Origin: Rachycentron canadum
Taxonomy: Eukaryota > Chordata > Actinopteri > Carangiformes > Rachycentridae
DNA: 64,000 bases
Reading direction: 5' to 3'
NCBI GenBank assembly: GCA_038496675.1
Contig: CM076650.1
Coordinates: 12,030,828 to 12,094,827 of the forward strand
Every line of letters starts with the position of its first letter. The stretch's first letter is position 1. Position numbers and translations under genes: made by a program. The notes under the pieces are model-generated. The model did no database searches. It worked only from the letters and a program-made list of their open reading frames with translations, and was not told where the DNA came from. Below are positions 1 to 13,170 of the stretch, one piece after another.

Positions 1-54
<54 letters not shown>
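1..54. repeat. (CT)n microsatellite at window edge
   Basis: Uninterrupted CT dinucleotides from the first base to position 54, so the repeat is probably truncated by the window boundary. Confidence 0.97.
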
Positions 55-56
<2 letters not shown>

Positions 57-2009
57 GTCTTACAACAGTCTATTTGCCACTAAAAGTGAGCCAGCCAGCC
101 CCCCCACACACACACACACACAACAAAGTTCTTGTTAAATTTTACCAGAGAAGTCCACAGGAGCATAAAAAGAGCATGAGAAGTCCATGCAGGAGAGAGG
201 ATTTAACAGTTCTCATATGGTTATTTGTTTGTCTGCCAGTAGACAGCGTACTGCAGCAAGTAATAATACTTGACAGGGACCCAGGGGCTTGTGTCCTGCT
301 GCAACCCACCACCCCCACCAACCATGGCTACTGTTTTTGTTAGCTTGATTGTGTTACTCAAAGACCCACTGCTGCAACATTACTCATGTGTAGAGGGTAA
401 TAGGAAGTAACATTCATTTGCTGAATCGTTGTATTTCCATGCCTGTTCTGCATGCAAAAACAATACAGGAAGGAGAGATGTCGGCTTGCATTTCTGTAGC
501 TTTAAATGTGGTTAAATCACTCTCTAAAAGCCCAGAGAACTGCTCCAGCTTGATAAGACTTGGTTTGGAGGCTACTGTGTGAGTGAGCAGGCTAGCTGAA
601 TACAAAGTTCTAGTTCGAGCACTTAAAAATCCATGTGTGCTCGCAGTATCTCGTGTCCACGCTGCATCATCTGACCCAACTCAACAAGTCACATAGGAGA
701 GCTTGGAGAATCTGTTTTGTTTTTTTGTTTTTTTTTATCCTGTGCGGCCCAGCAGTCTTTTTTTATTTAAAGAGGTGACTATTAATAATCTGCTGATATT
801 TCCTCTGATAATATTTGGTTACATTTCCAAAATGGTTTATGTTGAGACAGAGAATAATAGTGTCCACAGCTACAAGAATGATAAAAGACCAGCACAAGCA
901 GTGATCCTTACAGATACATAACATCAAAGAAATGACTATGTAATCTTAATGTAAATTACCCCCTACAAAAGATGAAAGCACTGCGGTTTCAAGAGAAATG
1001 TGGAGGGGGGGTATAATCTTGATGTGAATTCGCCTCTGTATACAAATCCGTTCCTCCATGTGGGGGCAGGAAATACATTTTTTACTTGTCGTTATACTTT
1101 CCCTTCATGAACGCAGCCAACATTATGCATTCCCTGCTCCAACTAAATGCATAATTAAAAATAAGCATATTTCTGCATTTCAAACAATCTCTCTCCCTCT
1201 CGTTTCCACAGCCAGGCAAAAGGAGCACTGCCTGTGTACATTAACCACTGCAGTGTTGTGCAGTAGCTCGTGAGCAGATGGATGTGTGTTGCTTTGATAA
1301 ACATTAGACTGCACGCTATCGATTGCTCTTTACTCTGATTTGATGTGTGTGATGGCGGAGCTGCATCTAGCTGTGAGGGGGCTGCGCCACAGGCTAGGTC
1401 CACAGACATCAGCAGGAATGGAGGCCCCACAGTGAAAACAGGAAGGAATGAGGAAATGGAGAATACTTGCCAGCTGGGAAGGCTAAAGGGGGCAGACTGT
1501 TTAACAGGAGAGTGGACGGTGGTGTGAGTGTGGGGGTACAGCAGTTTGACAAAAAAAAAAAAAAATCTTTGATGCAACAACATGCATTAAATGTTTGTTA
1601 AATCCTTGACTGGGCTTGTGTCCATAAGAATAGACAGATATGAAACATTCGATTCATGGTACAAACATTTACAGTACAGCGGCAAGCAGTGACTAAGTGG
1701 AAATAGGGAAATGACTGAGCCAGATTTCAGGGACTGAAGAAAGAGGAGCAGCATTGCCTCAGCTGCTGGTTGTCTGCCATCCATCAGCTCCCTGCCAGCT
1801 GCTAGGTTGGCATGCTCCAGGGGCAAGAGGCAGAGATATGTGTTTGTCGGATGGAGGAGGGGTGTAGTCATCACTGGTCATTGGCCTTTCTAACCACAGA
1901 CATCAATAAACCTTGTGATGGTGTGTAAGTCTATAAGTAGGGAGCCTATAGCTTGAAATTGGCCATGTGTCTGCAGTCCCTCTGTAATTAAGCAGGCTTG
2001 TGTGATCAT
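55..2009. other. CTNNA2 intron, no feature recognised
   Basis: Contains a short CA run (107-121), poly-T/A runs near 720-740 and 1551-1565, and short random open frames. I see no coding similarity, splice-bounded exon or repeat family here. Confidence 0.6.
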
Positions 2010-2700
2010 TTTCTCTCTACCCTGACGAAAGATTACTTTTAATCATAGTTGCTCCAGCAGGACCCCTCAGAGGGCTCTGGAGATGGAGATGTAGAGTGCC
2101 ATTAGACTGAGGAGCTAAATTAGAGGTTTCACTGGGCCTAAAAATTCAAGCATTCGCTTAACTGTCCCATATGAGCTGAAGCCTGAGCCCAGCTAGGCTT
2201 TAATTATCCTTCACATACTCATGGTGGCATGCTAAAAACCAGATTGCCAGAAATGAATGTGTATTTTCTTTCATCTGCCCTGCACCTGACACTAGGGGAT
2301 AGAGGAAAAGGTATAAGGCACATCGATAAAGTAAATAAAAACAATAATTCACCTATTTTGCCAGAATTAATTGCAGATCAAATTTAGGAAAAGCATATTC
2401 ACTGGAGCCTCATGTTTTCCTAATTTAATTGCACTTTTAATGACATTATTTTTATTGACGCTTGCCAGTTTCTCACTCGCTGTTCACTGCCCAGTGAATA
2501 GCTGAAAATGCTTCTCAAAGGTGCTATTTTTAAGGCATTTAAAGAATCCATCAGTGACCGTAGCTCTTTCTCTGCAAGGCCAGTCGGCTTCGCGTTAAGT
2601 ATAGAATTTATTCTGTCAATTATAAAACAGTATGTGTTGAAAAGGTTAGCCATGCAAACACTAAATGAGAGTTCATAGAAGTGCAAATAGAATATATTGT
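2010..2700. promoter_or_regulatory. Candidate conserved non-coding element (unverified)
   Basis: Unique-looking sequence with no microsatellite or known repeat. It carries many homeodomain-type TAAT/ATTA cores, for example near 2200, 2365, 2420 and 2617, and balanced composition. Large introns of neuronal adhesion genes often hold deeply conserved enhancers, and this stretch has that look. Conservation cannot be judged from one sequence. Confidence 0.25.
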
Positions 2701-2880
2701 ATGGAGAATAGGAATCTAAGGGAGCGTAACATGTACAATCTGAAAGCCCCCTTATTCAGAGGTTCCTGTTGGGTCATAGTGATCCTTGACTTGAATAAGA
2801 AAAGTCTAACCTAAATGGAGCCCTCAAATCTCTGAATCATGAGAACTTAGTGACTGTACTTGGATTTGAAAGTATTTTTA

Positions 2881-3290
2881 TGCCCTCACGCCTGCAACAG
2901 TCATGACTGGAGGCTTTATGTTTTTGGGTTGTTCATCTGTCCATCCGTCTGTCTGTCCCATTCTCCCACGCGCAATATCGCAAGACCACCTTGTGGGAAT
3001 CTCTTCAAATTTGCCACAAACTTTCAGTTGGACTGAAGAACGAACATATTAAATTTTCCCGATCAAAGGTCGCAGGTCAAGGTTGCTGTCCCCTCAACCA
3101 CACTCCTCCCCATTCTTGTTAACGTGATAAATCATGAGTCAACTTTACTGTGACGTCATAAAAACACCATTCATTAAATTCCTTGAAAGTCTCAACTACA
3201 TATGCTGTATAAGTCTGCACAGCCATGAATGTAGTAAGTACAGTTTGATTGGTTGGCCAAGGCCGAATACTGTGAGGCGGTAAATCTAGT
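2881..3290 (+). repeat. Interspersed repeat, family A copy 1
   Basis: Contains a sequence string typical of a common fish repeat: a GTCTGTC-type run then CCCATTCT, a 'caaatttgccacaaacttt' segment, ttggactgaagaacgaac, and ggtcaaggt. The same order recurs at 23820-24350 and, in part, at 8925-9110. I do not know the transposon class; it may be a non-autonomous element. A TGACGTCA near 3151 is part of the repeat. Confidence 0.75.
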
Positions 3291-3769
3291 TACACAATGT
3301 ATATTGTATGACATTCCTGTTAAAATTGTGAGAAACATTCCCAGGATTTCACACAGAGAAATGCATTTCTGAGAGACGCATCACAGTTCTTTCACTCATG
3401 CATATAACAAATGTGGTCAACAAATGAAAATAGCAAATTTGGTTGACCACAACTGAGAAATCCTTAGCACTGAGTCAGAAATCTGAGAGAAACCAGCCTT
3501 TGTGTGCATGCCCTGGTGGTGAGGGGAACAGTTGGGGCAGGGGTAATCAGAGTTTAATGAACCCTCCTCAGGGAGTGGCGTGGCAGCCATCACCATAGAC
3601 TTTCCCCTCACTTGCAGTGAAAAAGATGCAAGATAAAGGATGTAATTTATTGTAAAGTGACAAGAGTCAGTGCTGGGTATTTGCTTTGAATTATTCCTGT
3701 TTTAGCTGTGCTTGTGCTGTCCTTGTCATTGTTAGTATTGTTAGATAGATACATATAGAGTGAGGGAGA

Positions 3770-3771
<2 letters not shown>
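3291..3771. other. CTNNA2 intron, no feature recognised
   Basis: Unique-looking intronic sequence between a repeat copy and a TG microsatellite. No coding or RNA signal seen. Confidence 0.6.
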
Positions 3772-3835
<64 letters not shown>

Positions 3836-3874
3836 ATGCGTGCGTGTGCGTGTATATGTGTGTATATGTGTGTG
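3772..3874. repeat. (TG)n / (TGCG)n compound microsatellite
   Basis: Perfect TG repeat to about 3817, then TGCG, TGCA and TGTATA variants. Alternating purine-pyrimidine, so Z-DNA-prone. It generates Cys/Val and His/Thr low-complexity frames that are not genes. Confidence 0.95.
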
Positions 3875-3879
3875 TGCAC

Positions 3880-3995
3880 ATGGGAATGTGTATGTGTCAG
3901 CGTAGGCAGGTGCAGTGTTCCTGCCGGCCTTATTTATTGTGGGGACTTGTGGTATTTTAGTTCCTGTCAGTACATTTGAGCTGAGTTGACAGTCC
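3880..3995 (+). repeat. GT-associated interspersed repeat fragment (family B)
   Basis: The segment tgtggggacttgtgg and following bases, next to a GT tract, resemble a fish and vertebrate repeat that follows GT microsatellites. A related fragment occurs at 37310-37540, also beside GT dinucleotides. Class not determined. Confidence 0.4.
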
Positions 3996-4309
3996 AGTTT
4001 ATCTTCCTTCTTTGGCATTATTTATCTGTGATTCAATGGCGACTTTGTACAAAGAAATACAGCAGTTGATATGATGAGACACTTATCCCTCCACTTGCCC
4101 CCACCCCCACCTACCCCCCGTACTCCACCATGGACAAATACTCACAGAGAATGAAATCACAAACAGAGCAGTAAGGGAACAGGGAAGGCAAAAAACATAA
4201 TTAGGAAAACAATTTGTCTCTCTCTATTTTCCTCTCTGTCTCCTCTTGTGTGTCTGTCCGTCTTTCTGTCTCTTTCCTCCCCCCTCTCTCTCTCTCTCAT
4301 CATCTAATA

Positions 4310-4520
4310 ACTCTAAAATCAAATTGCATTACGCTCCACTTTACTGGTCATTTGGTACCTTCAGGACTGCCTTTTGAGCTGGCCAAAGGAGAAAATGGTT
4401 AATGACCCATGTTGCATTAATTGAATCATTCCTCTCTGGCCAAATCATTCTGACAATGTGACCACTAAATTCCATAATTGCTCAGAATGGCATCCTTAAT
4501 TCTTGTGAGTGTTACTGGTC
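4310..4520. promoter_or_regulatory. Candidate conserved non-coding element (unverified)
   Basis: Repeat-free stretch with several ATTAAT/TAATTG cores and a TTAATGACC motif between two CT/T-rich tracts. It resembles fish intronic enhancers in composition only; no conservation data are available. Confidence 0.22.
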
Positions 4521-4821
4521 TTCTAGGTGGCAGAGTGAGGGCAGTTTGGTGCTGTTTTTTTTTTTTTTTTTTTTCAACTGCAGGCTCTCATTGTTTGAGT
4601 GGCAGGTATGTACTGTACTCAGTGTGTATATTGACATCTATGACATGTCTGCATACTGTATATGTTTTCATGTATTAGAAAGGAAATTGTTTGCATGAGA
4701 AATATTCTTTGATGTGAGTTATTTGTGTGTGCGCCTCATGCATGTCAGAAACATGGATGAATGTATGCCTCATGCACACACATCATAAAATAAGTACAGC
4801 ACAGGACTGTCACAGAGTCTG

Positions 4822-5085
4822 GTGTCACTGTGGCTCAGTAGGTAGAGCAGCCACTAATCCACTAATTTGAAGGTTGATGGTTCAATTCCCTGGCTCCTCC
4901 AGTCAGGTGTCCAAGTGTCCTTGGGCAAGATACTGAACCCCAAATAGCTTCTGATGGCTGTTCCCTGTGTTTGTGTGTGTGTGGTAGAAGCACGAGTATT
5001 AAAGTGCTGATGAATGTGGCTTCCAATGTAAGTGACTTTTAGTGTTTGATACGACTGGCTAGTGCTATATAACTAGAAGGAGTGC
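4822..5085 (+). mobile_element. tRNA-derived SINE (teleost type, copy 1)
   Basis: The 5' part is a decayed tRNA with an RNA polymerase III A box, tggctcagtagg (4831-4842), and a B box, ggttcaattcc (4879-4889). It is followed by the body segment gtgtccttgggcaag and 'actgaaccccaaat', which I recognise from widespread teleost SINEs. The tail ends near 'gctatataac'. The body is partly degenerate, so this is an old copy. It is not a functional tRNA gene: the acceptor stem does not close and there is no intact cloverleaf. Confidence 0.85.
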
Positions 5086-8000
5086 TGCCAGTTAAGTTTA
5101 AATTATGGATTTTTGTGAGTTGATAAACACCAGTAACCCACTAGTTTAGTTTAGTATTGTTTCTATTGCCTCAAATCAACATTACATATTAATGGGTCAA
5201 AAAGAAACATTCAAAGTTTAAGTATTGAAGGTTAAATTAAAGATTGACACACTTGTCTGCTACTTTCACATCTTCTCTGTTTGCTGCACGGATGTACAGG
5301 ACTAATCCAGGCCTCCAATTCTGTTGCGAGCCGTAGTCAGTGGTGAAAACAGACTTTGAACTTTCAACCAGAGAGGGCAGTGAAACACTTGAAGGACTGT
5401 GTGGGTGTAATGGCTGTGTGGAGTTGTTCAGATTTGATTGCATAATCAAACTGGTGGTTTAATTTGGCTGTAATAAATCAAGTGTCACCTCACAGACAAA
5501 AAAATCTTAATCTTTCTTTCAATATAGAGAGAGGCATTTAGCATCTTTCATTCATTCATTCTTGTTTGAGTCTGCTTGTTTTCCTCGTAGTACAGGTGAA
5601 ATATGCAAATAGATTTTTTTTTTTCCCCACCAATGCAAATGAGCATAGTGCTTTCTGGAATTAAGTGCTTTTATAGAAAAGAACTGCCCTGATCTGGAGT
5701 TTATTACAGTTAAATTCTCTAAAAGGTAATTTAGCACAATAAGTGAAGTTATTTCTGATCACTGGCATATTAGATTTTATCATTTTGTATTTCACTTCTA
5801 CATGTGATTACAAATCTAACCTACTCTGTACATTTGTGTATTTTTAGTAACCAGCAGATGAGATTATGTTGTATATGCACACACTGATTCTACATCTTAG
5901 CCTGCTCGGTGTTTAGTTTCCACAGTTTCTTAGAGTTTGAGCGTGTTTACCTGTGAATGTGAGTGGGTGTCTGTTAGCCCTGTGGTGAACTAGCGGCAAA
6001 ACAATTTATACTTCCCACACATAGGCACATATGGTCTGTGCTCAAGTATTATGTGGACTCCTGTTGCCTATCAGTGCAAATATAACCCTGTGTCAGATTT
6101 CTTTTTATGGTGGTGTGTTGTTACTTATTGCTGGTGCTTTGATACACATTTGATGGGGTTTTAAAAGCTTAACATGGAGCTTGGCAGACTTTGTGTTTGT
6201 TTACATGTTAACTCAAAAGTTTGGAGGCTACAGTATCAGTTGTGTTAGCGATGTGTACTGAGGGCATGTTGGGAGCAGGCCAGCGAGCTGTCTATCTTTT
6301 GTCAGCCTCAAAAGACTGTAGGCCATAAATCACTATAAGAGACGGAAGTGAATGATATATTCACTCCACAAACACCAATCATTCCCATGCTTCAGGGCTA
6401 AAATGTAAACAAGTATGATTCTGTATTCAAGCAATCGTTGCAAATGACAGGCTGGAAAAGAAGGACAAAGCTATAGTACTTGGAATAAATTTTCCAATGC
6501 GGCTAAAATAAATGTAGTGAAAATTGAAGGTACTCCGAGTGCATATCTCCACCAAGGCCACACAATCGTTTTAAATGGGTGTTTAATTCAAAAAAAAAGA
6601 AAAAAGAAAAAAAAGTTTACAAACACTGGATCTCAATTAGAAATAAAAATGCACAAAGTGATATACAGTCATGCTGAGTAGTCTTAACTCATACTCTCCC
6701 ATAAAATTTATGTTTGACATGGAACTTACACAGAACATATAAAGTGAACAGTCAGTTTTGTCCACAGACAATTTTGATAAATCTTAATCAAACAAGATGA
6801 AACATCAAACAACCTAAACAATGTTGACCAAAAAAGAGACAAAGGCAGTGTTTACAAGTTTGCAATGAACAGATTGGAAGAAAAAGAAAAATATGGAGTC
6901 AGAGATGACTTTAAAATGCGCACAATAGGTGTGGAAATTCAGTTTTATATGCAGACTCCAGTAATTTCAAACCAGGCTACTACAGTTTCTAGCAGATCTT
7001 TTGACTGCAGCCATGAGGGAAATCGGACCATGCAACTACAAGATAACGCTGCAAAATTTCTGATGTCACATTGGAAGTTATTGTTGTTTTTTTATGAGTA
7101 TTATGTGTCACGATCCCCCTCAAACTACTTATCAAACAGCAACTGATTTTTGGTGTCTGTCGGTGGCAAAAAAAAAAAAAAAAAAAAAAAAGCAAAAATC
7201 AGCCAATGTTGTGTATATTGGTTTCCTGGCCTTAAGCAGGAGCCAAGATATTATTTCTTTATCGAGCATGGGTCAAGCACCAGAAAAACATTTCCTAAAT
7301 TGCAACTAGATAGCAGTTTTGATTGACCCTCCCCGCCAGGTAATTTCGTATCATTTCGTATCACAGGCTGGTACATTATAAATTTCAATTCTCAAGTCAA
7401 ATAGTAATTATAGAAAGCTCCCGTCAGAGCCACAGATAGCATACAAATGTTTTCACCGAGTGAGTAGAGCTCCTCATGACAACTGAGCCTTGTGTATAAA
7501 ATTGGCAACATAACTATAATTAAGATATTTTCAAGTGAAAATACAATGACTGCAAGACTAATGCATTTTTTAAATGAGCTGGAAGTTTTTCATACAGTTT
7601 GATCTCGTCTGGAAAGCTAATGTGGTATGTGGTAACTGAAGGCTGAGGTCTGTGCGTGTGTGTTCATACTGTAAATGAGGGCCAATGTTTTCAAGGATCA
7701 AAGTAATCAAGCAGGTGCAACATGTATGCAACATGTTTTTTTTTTTTTCCCCATTGTGGCTTTGTTGTTCCCTCCATGTTTTCATGTAATGAAGGCATGT
7801 GTGCTATGAGAAATGCAACAGCATTAGATCTTTAAATTGTAATTGCATTTAATTCAATATCTTTTATAAGCTAGCGTCACTTAACTTGTTTTGTGACTCA
7901 TCAGACATGTTATATATTCTTGGTCTATTTACTTTGAACAAGTTTAGATTGCACTTAGTAGTGAAACACACCACCCACCCTGACAATTAATGGCTGGGGA

Positions 8001-8924
8001 TGCAATGGGTGGGAACCAATAAAAGTTTATTGACTTGTACATGTTGCAGAGGATGGTTAGTGACTCTTGCTGGAAACAAGGGCTCATATAGTTTAACGAG
8101 CTCATTATTACAAGCGTCAGGCATTAGCTTGTGTCATATCCTGTCTTTCATAGAGATGTGTCAAAGAAGGTATAGACACCTTGGAGTTAACAGGCTTGTG
8201 GGTCATGCTAACTCAGAGATGAGCTGCTATTTTGTTAATGGAAGCAGAGGTTACGCTAATAGGATACAGAAATCATGCCCAGTGTAGCTTATTGGATCGT
8301 GATTGTGTGAACATCTGTTGCAGCGCGTTCAGTAGTCTCGCATAAAACTAATAACATTTTAAGCCCAGGCTTTCTTTTAGTTAGTCACTTTAATATAGTG
8401 AACTACAAACTCTGTGTCACACTCTCAACTGTTATGATTTGGCACTATTAAATTGAATTAAATTAAATGTGTGACATTGCTTTTTTTAAATGTAGAACAA
8501 AAAGTGGTACAATAGCTAAAAATGAATAGTTTTACAACAAGGAAAGACACCTATTTGTTACCCCTTCTTTTACTTTATGTAAAGAAGCTAAGCTAATCGT
8601 CTGCTTGCTGTAGTTTCGTATTTACCACCCAGACATGAAAGTGGTATCAATTTCCTATTTTCAGCAAGTAAGTGAACTATTGTATTTCTCAAAATGTCAA
8701 GCTATTCTTTTAATTTCCACTGTTCAGCCTCCAATAGTGTCATAGTCTATCATCATTTTGTCCTTATCTCTGCAGCCAGATTTTGTTCCAAAAAGAAATA
8801 GAAAGTTATTTTTGATACAGATGCAAATTGCAGGAGCTAAGACTTCACAAAAGTATGTAAAATATAGACAAACAATTGTAATATAATATTTTTCATATGA
8901 TATTTACCGGTGTCTTAGAGGGGA
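5086..8924. other. CTNNA2 intron, mostly featureless
   Basis: Contains A/T-rich tracts (about 6590-6615, 7169-7191 and 7738-7750), a small duplication atttcgtatcatttcgtatc (7343-7362), and a short L2-like fragment noted separately. No exon or RNA gene was recognised. Confidence 0.55.
5945..5998 (+). repeat. Short L2-like repeat fragment
   Basis: The string gtgaatgtgagtgggtgtct followed by 'agccctgtggtgaactagcgg' resembles the tail repeat found better preserved at 54130-54290 (gtgatagactggtgacctg). Too short to classify firmly. Confidence 0.4.
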
Positions 8925-9110
8925 TCATGGTGTGTGGAAATTTCTAACAATTTGTCGCAATTGTCCACTTGGACTCAAAGATGATTAGATTTTGGGTCAG
9001 GGTCACAATGCCCAGTTTCCCTCCAGAGTTAAAGCTGTTGTCCATGATTAAAGGTGGAATAGAAGGGTTACTTACTGTTAAGTGGTTTTGTTACATACAT
9101 CAGGACATCA
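8925..9110 (+). repeat. Interspersed repeat, family A copy 2 (fragment)
   Basis: Shares gtccacttggactcaaagat and 'gattagattttgggtcagggtca' with the order seen in the copies at 2881 and 23820. Only the middle portion is retained. Confidence 0.6.
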
Positions 9111-12100
9111 TCTGCATATTTCATGTGCTCTAGTTTTATAGTGAAATCCATGGATATCTAAATGTTTCTACTCGAGGTTTAATAGCTAGGGCAAAGAGTA
9201 AAAAGGTCAAAGGTCAGCCTTGTTGAGTATCTCTTTGGAGCCTGAATGGGGGACAACAGTTTTCTATTTGTAGCACTCTAAGCACTCGTCTTACTCATGC
9301 ATGATGCAGCCGGAAGTCCTCATAGCAATTTGGACGTTTTTTTTTGTTTTTTGTTTTTTTTGCCCTCCCTCTGTGTATGTCTCTGTCCCTTCTGTCTCAT
9401 TTATTCTTTTTTCCCCCTTTTTCTTCCTTTCTCACAAGCGCACACATGCACACAGAGAGACACACATTCTTTTAGTCTGAGGAGCGAAGATGGAAGACTT
9501 GGCGGTCTGACTGCACTGTACATCCAGAATTTCATTTAGATCCAAAGCTGCCCATGAAATAGCAGTGCCCATCTGTATTTATTTATGTACTTGTTTAGAC
9601 TTTAATTAGTCAACTGGAGAGCACTGCCAAACATTCAGCCCCCCAGGCAGTGAGGCACAAAACTTGAACAAGTATCTAGAATTCCCTGCAGATGCTAACA
9701 TGTTAGATTGCAAAAGCTGGTGTGTGCCTAATGGTGTGTCCTTGTGAAGATGTGAAAGTCTGACTACAATGAATGAGAGACTTGTATTGCAATATTCTTC
9801 GAGACAAGGGCGAGTTGTGCAGCTTGATTGTGGTCGGCAATGGGTACTGAGTTGATTTGGTCTTCCTTTCTCCGGTCATCCAACCTTCCCTCAAAGACTG
9901 TGGTTGTTTTGACAGCCCCTGTGTTTGTGAAGTGTGTTTTGTGACTTTGTGAGTCTGTGAGATTGTTCTTTAGATGACAGACAGGGATATGCTAACACCA
10001 ACATCACAGCCCATCCCTATAAAAACGAACAGACTTTGATTGATGGCCCTTTTGGTTTGTGGGTTTGCTCAGATAGGCCTCCATCTGTCTCAGGATCCAT
10101 GTTGCCTGCACAGTGATCCTCAAAGGAGGGTGATTCAACAATTATCATTTGTTAATGTCAGATTTTTTTTTTTTTTTTTACTTTGTTCCCTAGCCTCACA
10201 CTTTCAATTCTTTTTTTTTTGTTGTTGTTTTGTTTTGTTTTTTTCTCCTGAAAAAAATCACTGCTGTATTTATGTCTTGATGTGATGTTGGCTAAGGTCA
10301 TTGGCGTTCTTTCTTTCACTTTGTTCTCGCTCCCGTCTTCATTAGTAACACTGGTCCAAGGCCATGACTCACAGCCCCTCTTCAGCTCATTTTATTGTTG
10401 CACATAAATACTGGCAGTGAGCTTTGTTCACTTGTGGAGGTTGCCATTACGGAGGTGGCTCCAGAGTGCTCTAACTTTACACTGTGATCCAGGTCTAGAC
10501 AGACAGAACTCTCTGTGCCACTGCAGGTCACGTTATCAGAGAAATAGCCATGGATCTATGGGGATTAGGTTAGAGGCTCTGCTGGCCTTTCCATCAATCA
10601 TTCATAAGTAAGCTGGGAGATATTAACCCTCTCCACTAAAAGCATTATTTTCTGCATGTTAACTACTGCATTTACTTGAAGGTCAGACTAAAATATTCCT
10701 TCTAAAGAACAAATACACACACACACGTTTCCAGATTCAAAGCATTTCCCCTAAGCTGTGGGTCAAAAAATTATATACATTAAAATAAGTAAGTTGAACT
10801 TACATCCATTTATATTTGGTATTTAAAATATAATTGCACAGCAAAGTCTTAGAGTATTTATGTTTTGACTAGGGTCAGACATTTTCAGGCTGATATCTAT
10901 CAGCAATTAACATCTTTAGGATCGGCGCATCTTATATGCCTCACCAACTGGTTCCTGTCAAACATTTTTGCAGAAAGCTCCTGCAAAGTCAGCCCTCCAA
11001 AAGCCACAACTTTACCTCTTATGTCACCCATTTTGTTGCTGATATTGGAGCCAACGCTCCAAAATATTAAAATATTCGATGCTATTACTCATAGCAATAG
11101 TGATTCATTACTTCTTGTTTAATTCCATTTTATTTACCACCTGTGAACTAAAATTCTGTTCTCTCTCCCCTGAACGCCTTTTTTTGAGTGATTATAGAGA
11201 AGCTTTAATGATCAGGTGGTAGAACAACTATACTTATATCTCTGTCACACACTTAGTAAAATTGCTAGCCCGAATGACATTTATTTATTTATTTATTTAT
11301 TTGTATCTCCATTAGCCACTACAAACACAAACGCACACACACACACACCACAGTTGTTATTATTAATCCTTTTTCCTGAACAACAGTTGAAGGGCACTTG
11401 TTACATTTTTCAATCTGATGGTGGTCTGTTATTTTGTTGTGGCTTACAGCATAGGCATATGGAAGTGTGACGTATCCAAAAGTGCATGCTTCACTTTCAC
11501 TGTTTCACTGTGAAACTGAGAGAACCGAGGTTTTTGTTTTTCTCTGGTAGTTCTGTTCCCTCGTTGCTCAGTATTGTCTGCGCAGCGTTACCTAAACGCC
11601 GACTGGCCTGGTGTTGCTGGAGTTCCACTATGATCAATAACACAGTCTTGAGTGTGTGTTGGGCTACGCAGAAACACAAACTGCCAGGCAGCACAGGTAA
11701 CTGACTGACATATACTTGGCATATGCTTTAAATATTTGATGATTTTATGATCTTTTATTCATCTGTCCTCACCAGTCTTCACTGAACACAATCACAATAT
11801 CCCTCCCAATATGATACTATACAGCTCTGTAATTGATGTTCGTAATACATATTAAACTTCTTCTGCAGCAAAATTGAAATGCATTCTTTGCAGTGTGCTC
11901 GTAAATATCCAGTGTTGTGTTGTAATAGAGAGGCGATACATTGTTCTTCTCGGGTTGTTTTGTTTTGAACATAAGATGATGATGATGAAACGTACTCACC
12001 TGACAGCCTTCCAACCTGCCTACCCCACATGTGCGCACTGCACCACAGGTGAGCCTCCACACCGAGAAAAAAAAACATCATGTCATCTGTTGACTTACCT

Positions 12101-12967
12101 TTGAAAAAAGTAAGAAATGATCAGCGAGTGTGAACCAGCACATCATATTATAGGCAGCTTTGTTTTCAAAGCCAGTAAAGAAACTAGGGCCTGCACCATG
12201 TTTCACCTGAAGCAGCTCTGACGGCAATGACTGATGTGTCTTTACAGGCTCACTGAAGAAATTCAAGCTCAAAGTGGATAACACTCACTGCTCTGCAGAC
12301 AGTCTAACTGTTGCTATGGTTTTGAGGAATGAATATAAAGGCTCTTTCTCTTTGTTTTATTATTCTTTATTTTACTTGTTCTTTTTTATCCAGGCCTCCT
12401 TCTACGCACTGACTGCTGTAGGTGACTCTGTAAACATTAGGTATGTGCAGAGAAGAGAGAGTTCCCTGCCTTCACTTTTGCCCTTTTTTTGGTTGTTCCT
12501 TGAGGCCCAACGTGTGGGTGGGATTGTCAGAAACTGTTACCTTTAGCAGAAATTATGCATATGAAAGTTTGATGGGGTTTCACATAACATAAACTGTTTT
12601 GGTCAGTGCTTCCCTACTGCCAACTACACTGTGCTGGAGAGACACACATGTCTGTGTGCATATTTTTGTTTGTTTTAGTGACATGGCACAAACTCATTTT
12701 CTCTAATGTATTCCTGTTAAGTGGAGCAGAGTCTTGCCCAAGCCATCACTGACACAGTATGAGCCCATTGTCGTTCATATTTTTAGGAAATGTAGACTAA
12801 TTAGTTGGCTAATTTGCTTGCATGACCTAAGAGGCAAACGAATGAATCTATGGTCACTTTTTGCAATGGTTGTAAAGTTGTTAGGTGACAGTGCAAATGA
12901 AAATTTCCTGCTTTCATGTATGTCAAATGCAAATGAATAATGGCTTTTATAATCCAGCTGCTTGAAA
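9111..12967. other. CTNNA2 intron, no gene recognised
   Basis: Holds T-rich tracts (9338-9360, 10162-10180 and 10211-10245), a TTTA run (11280-11302) and a short CA run (11330-11348). Splice-like strings (for example caccacag/gtgagc at 12048/12049) have no accompanying exon that I can support. No protein similarity seen. Confidence 0.5.
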
Positions 12968-13170
12968 GGGTAAGACAAGGCAAGTTTATTTAGATAACAC
13001 CGTTCCAACACAAGGCAATTTGAGATAAATAAGTCATGTCGAGTGTACAAAATCAGGTAAGAAACTTAGGACAGCGCTTTATAAGAAATGCTGTAGTGAT
13101 AAAAGACATTAAATCAAGCAAATGCAAACATGGCATAAGATTAAGCTGCAGCAAACTGATTTTTTAAAGC
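12968..13170 (+). repeat. Interspersed repeat resembling the GGCAAG...TTTATTT family
   Basis: Begins aaggcaagtttatttagata, includes caaggcaattt and a 'gcgctttataa' stretch, and ends in an A-rich series of short 'acattaaa' steps. The order matches a repeat common in teleost genomes. Diverged copy, class not assigned. Confidence 0.6.

Noticed and set aside
3151..3158. A TGACGTCA CRE as a regulatory site
   Set aside because: It falls inside a repeat-family copy, so it is better explained as repeat sequence.
3647..4018. His/Thr-rich minus-strand and Cys/Val-rich plus-strand frames
   Set aside because: Translation of the TG microsatellite.
4822..4900. A tRNA gene
   Set aside because: A and B boxes are present but the cloverleaf does not close and the sequence continues as a SINE body.
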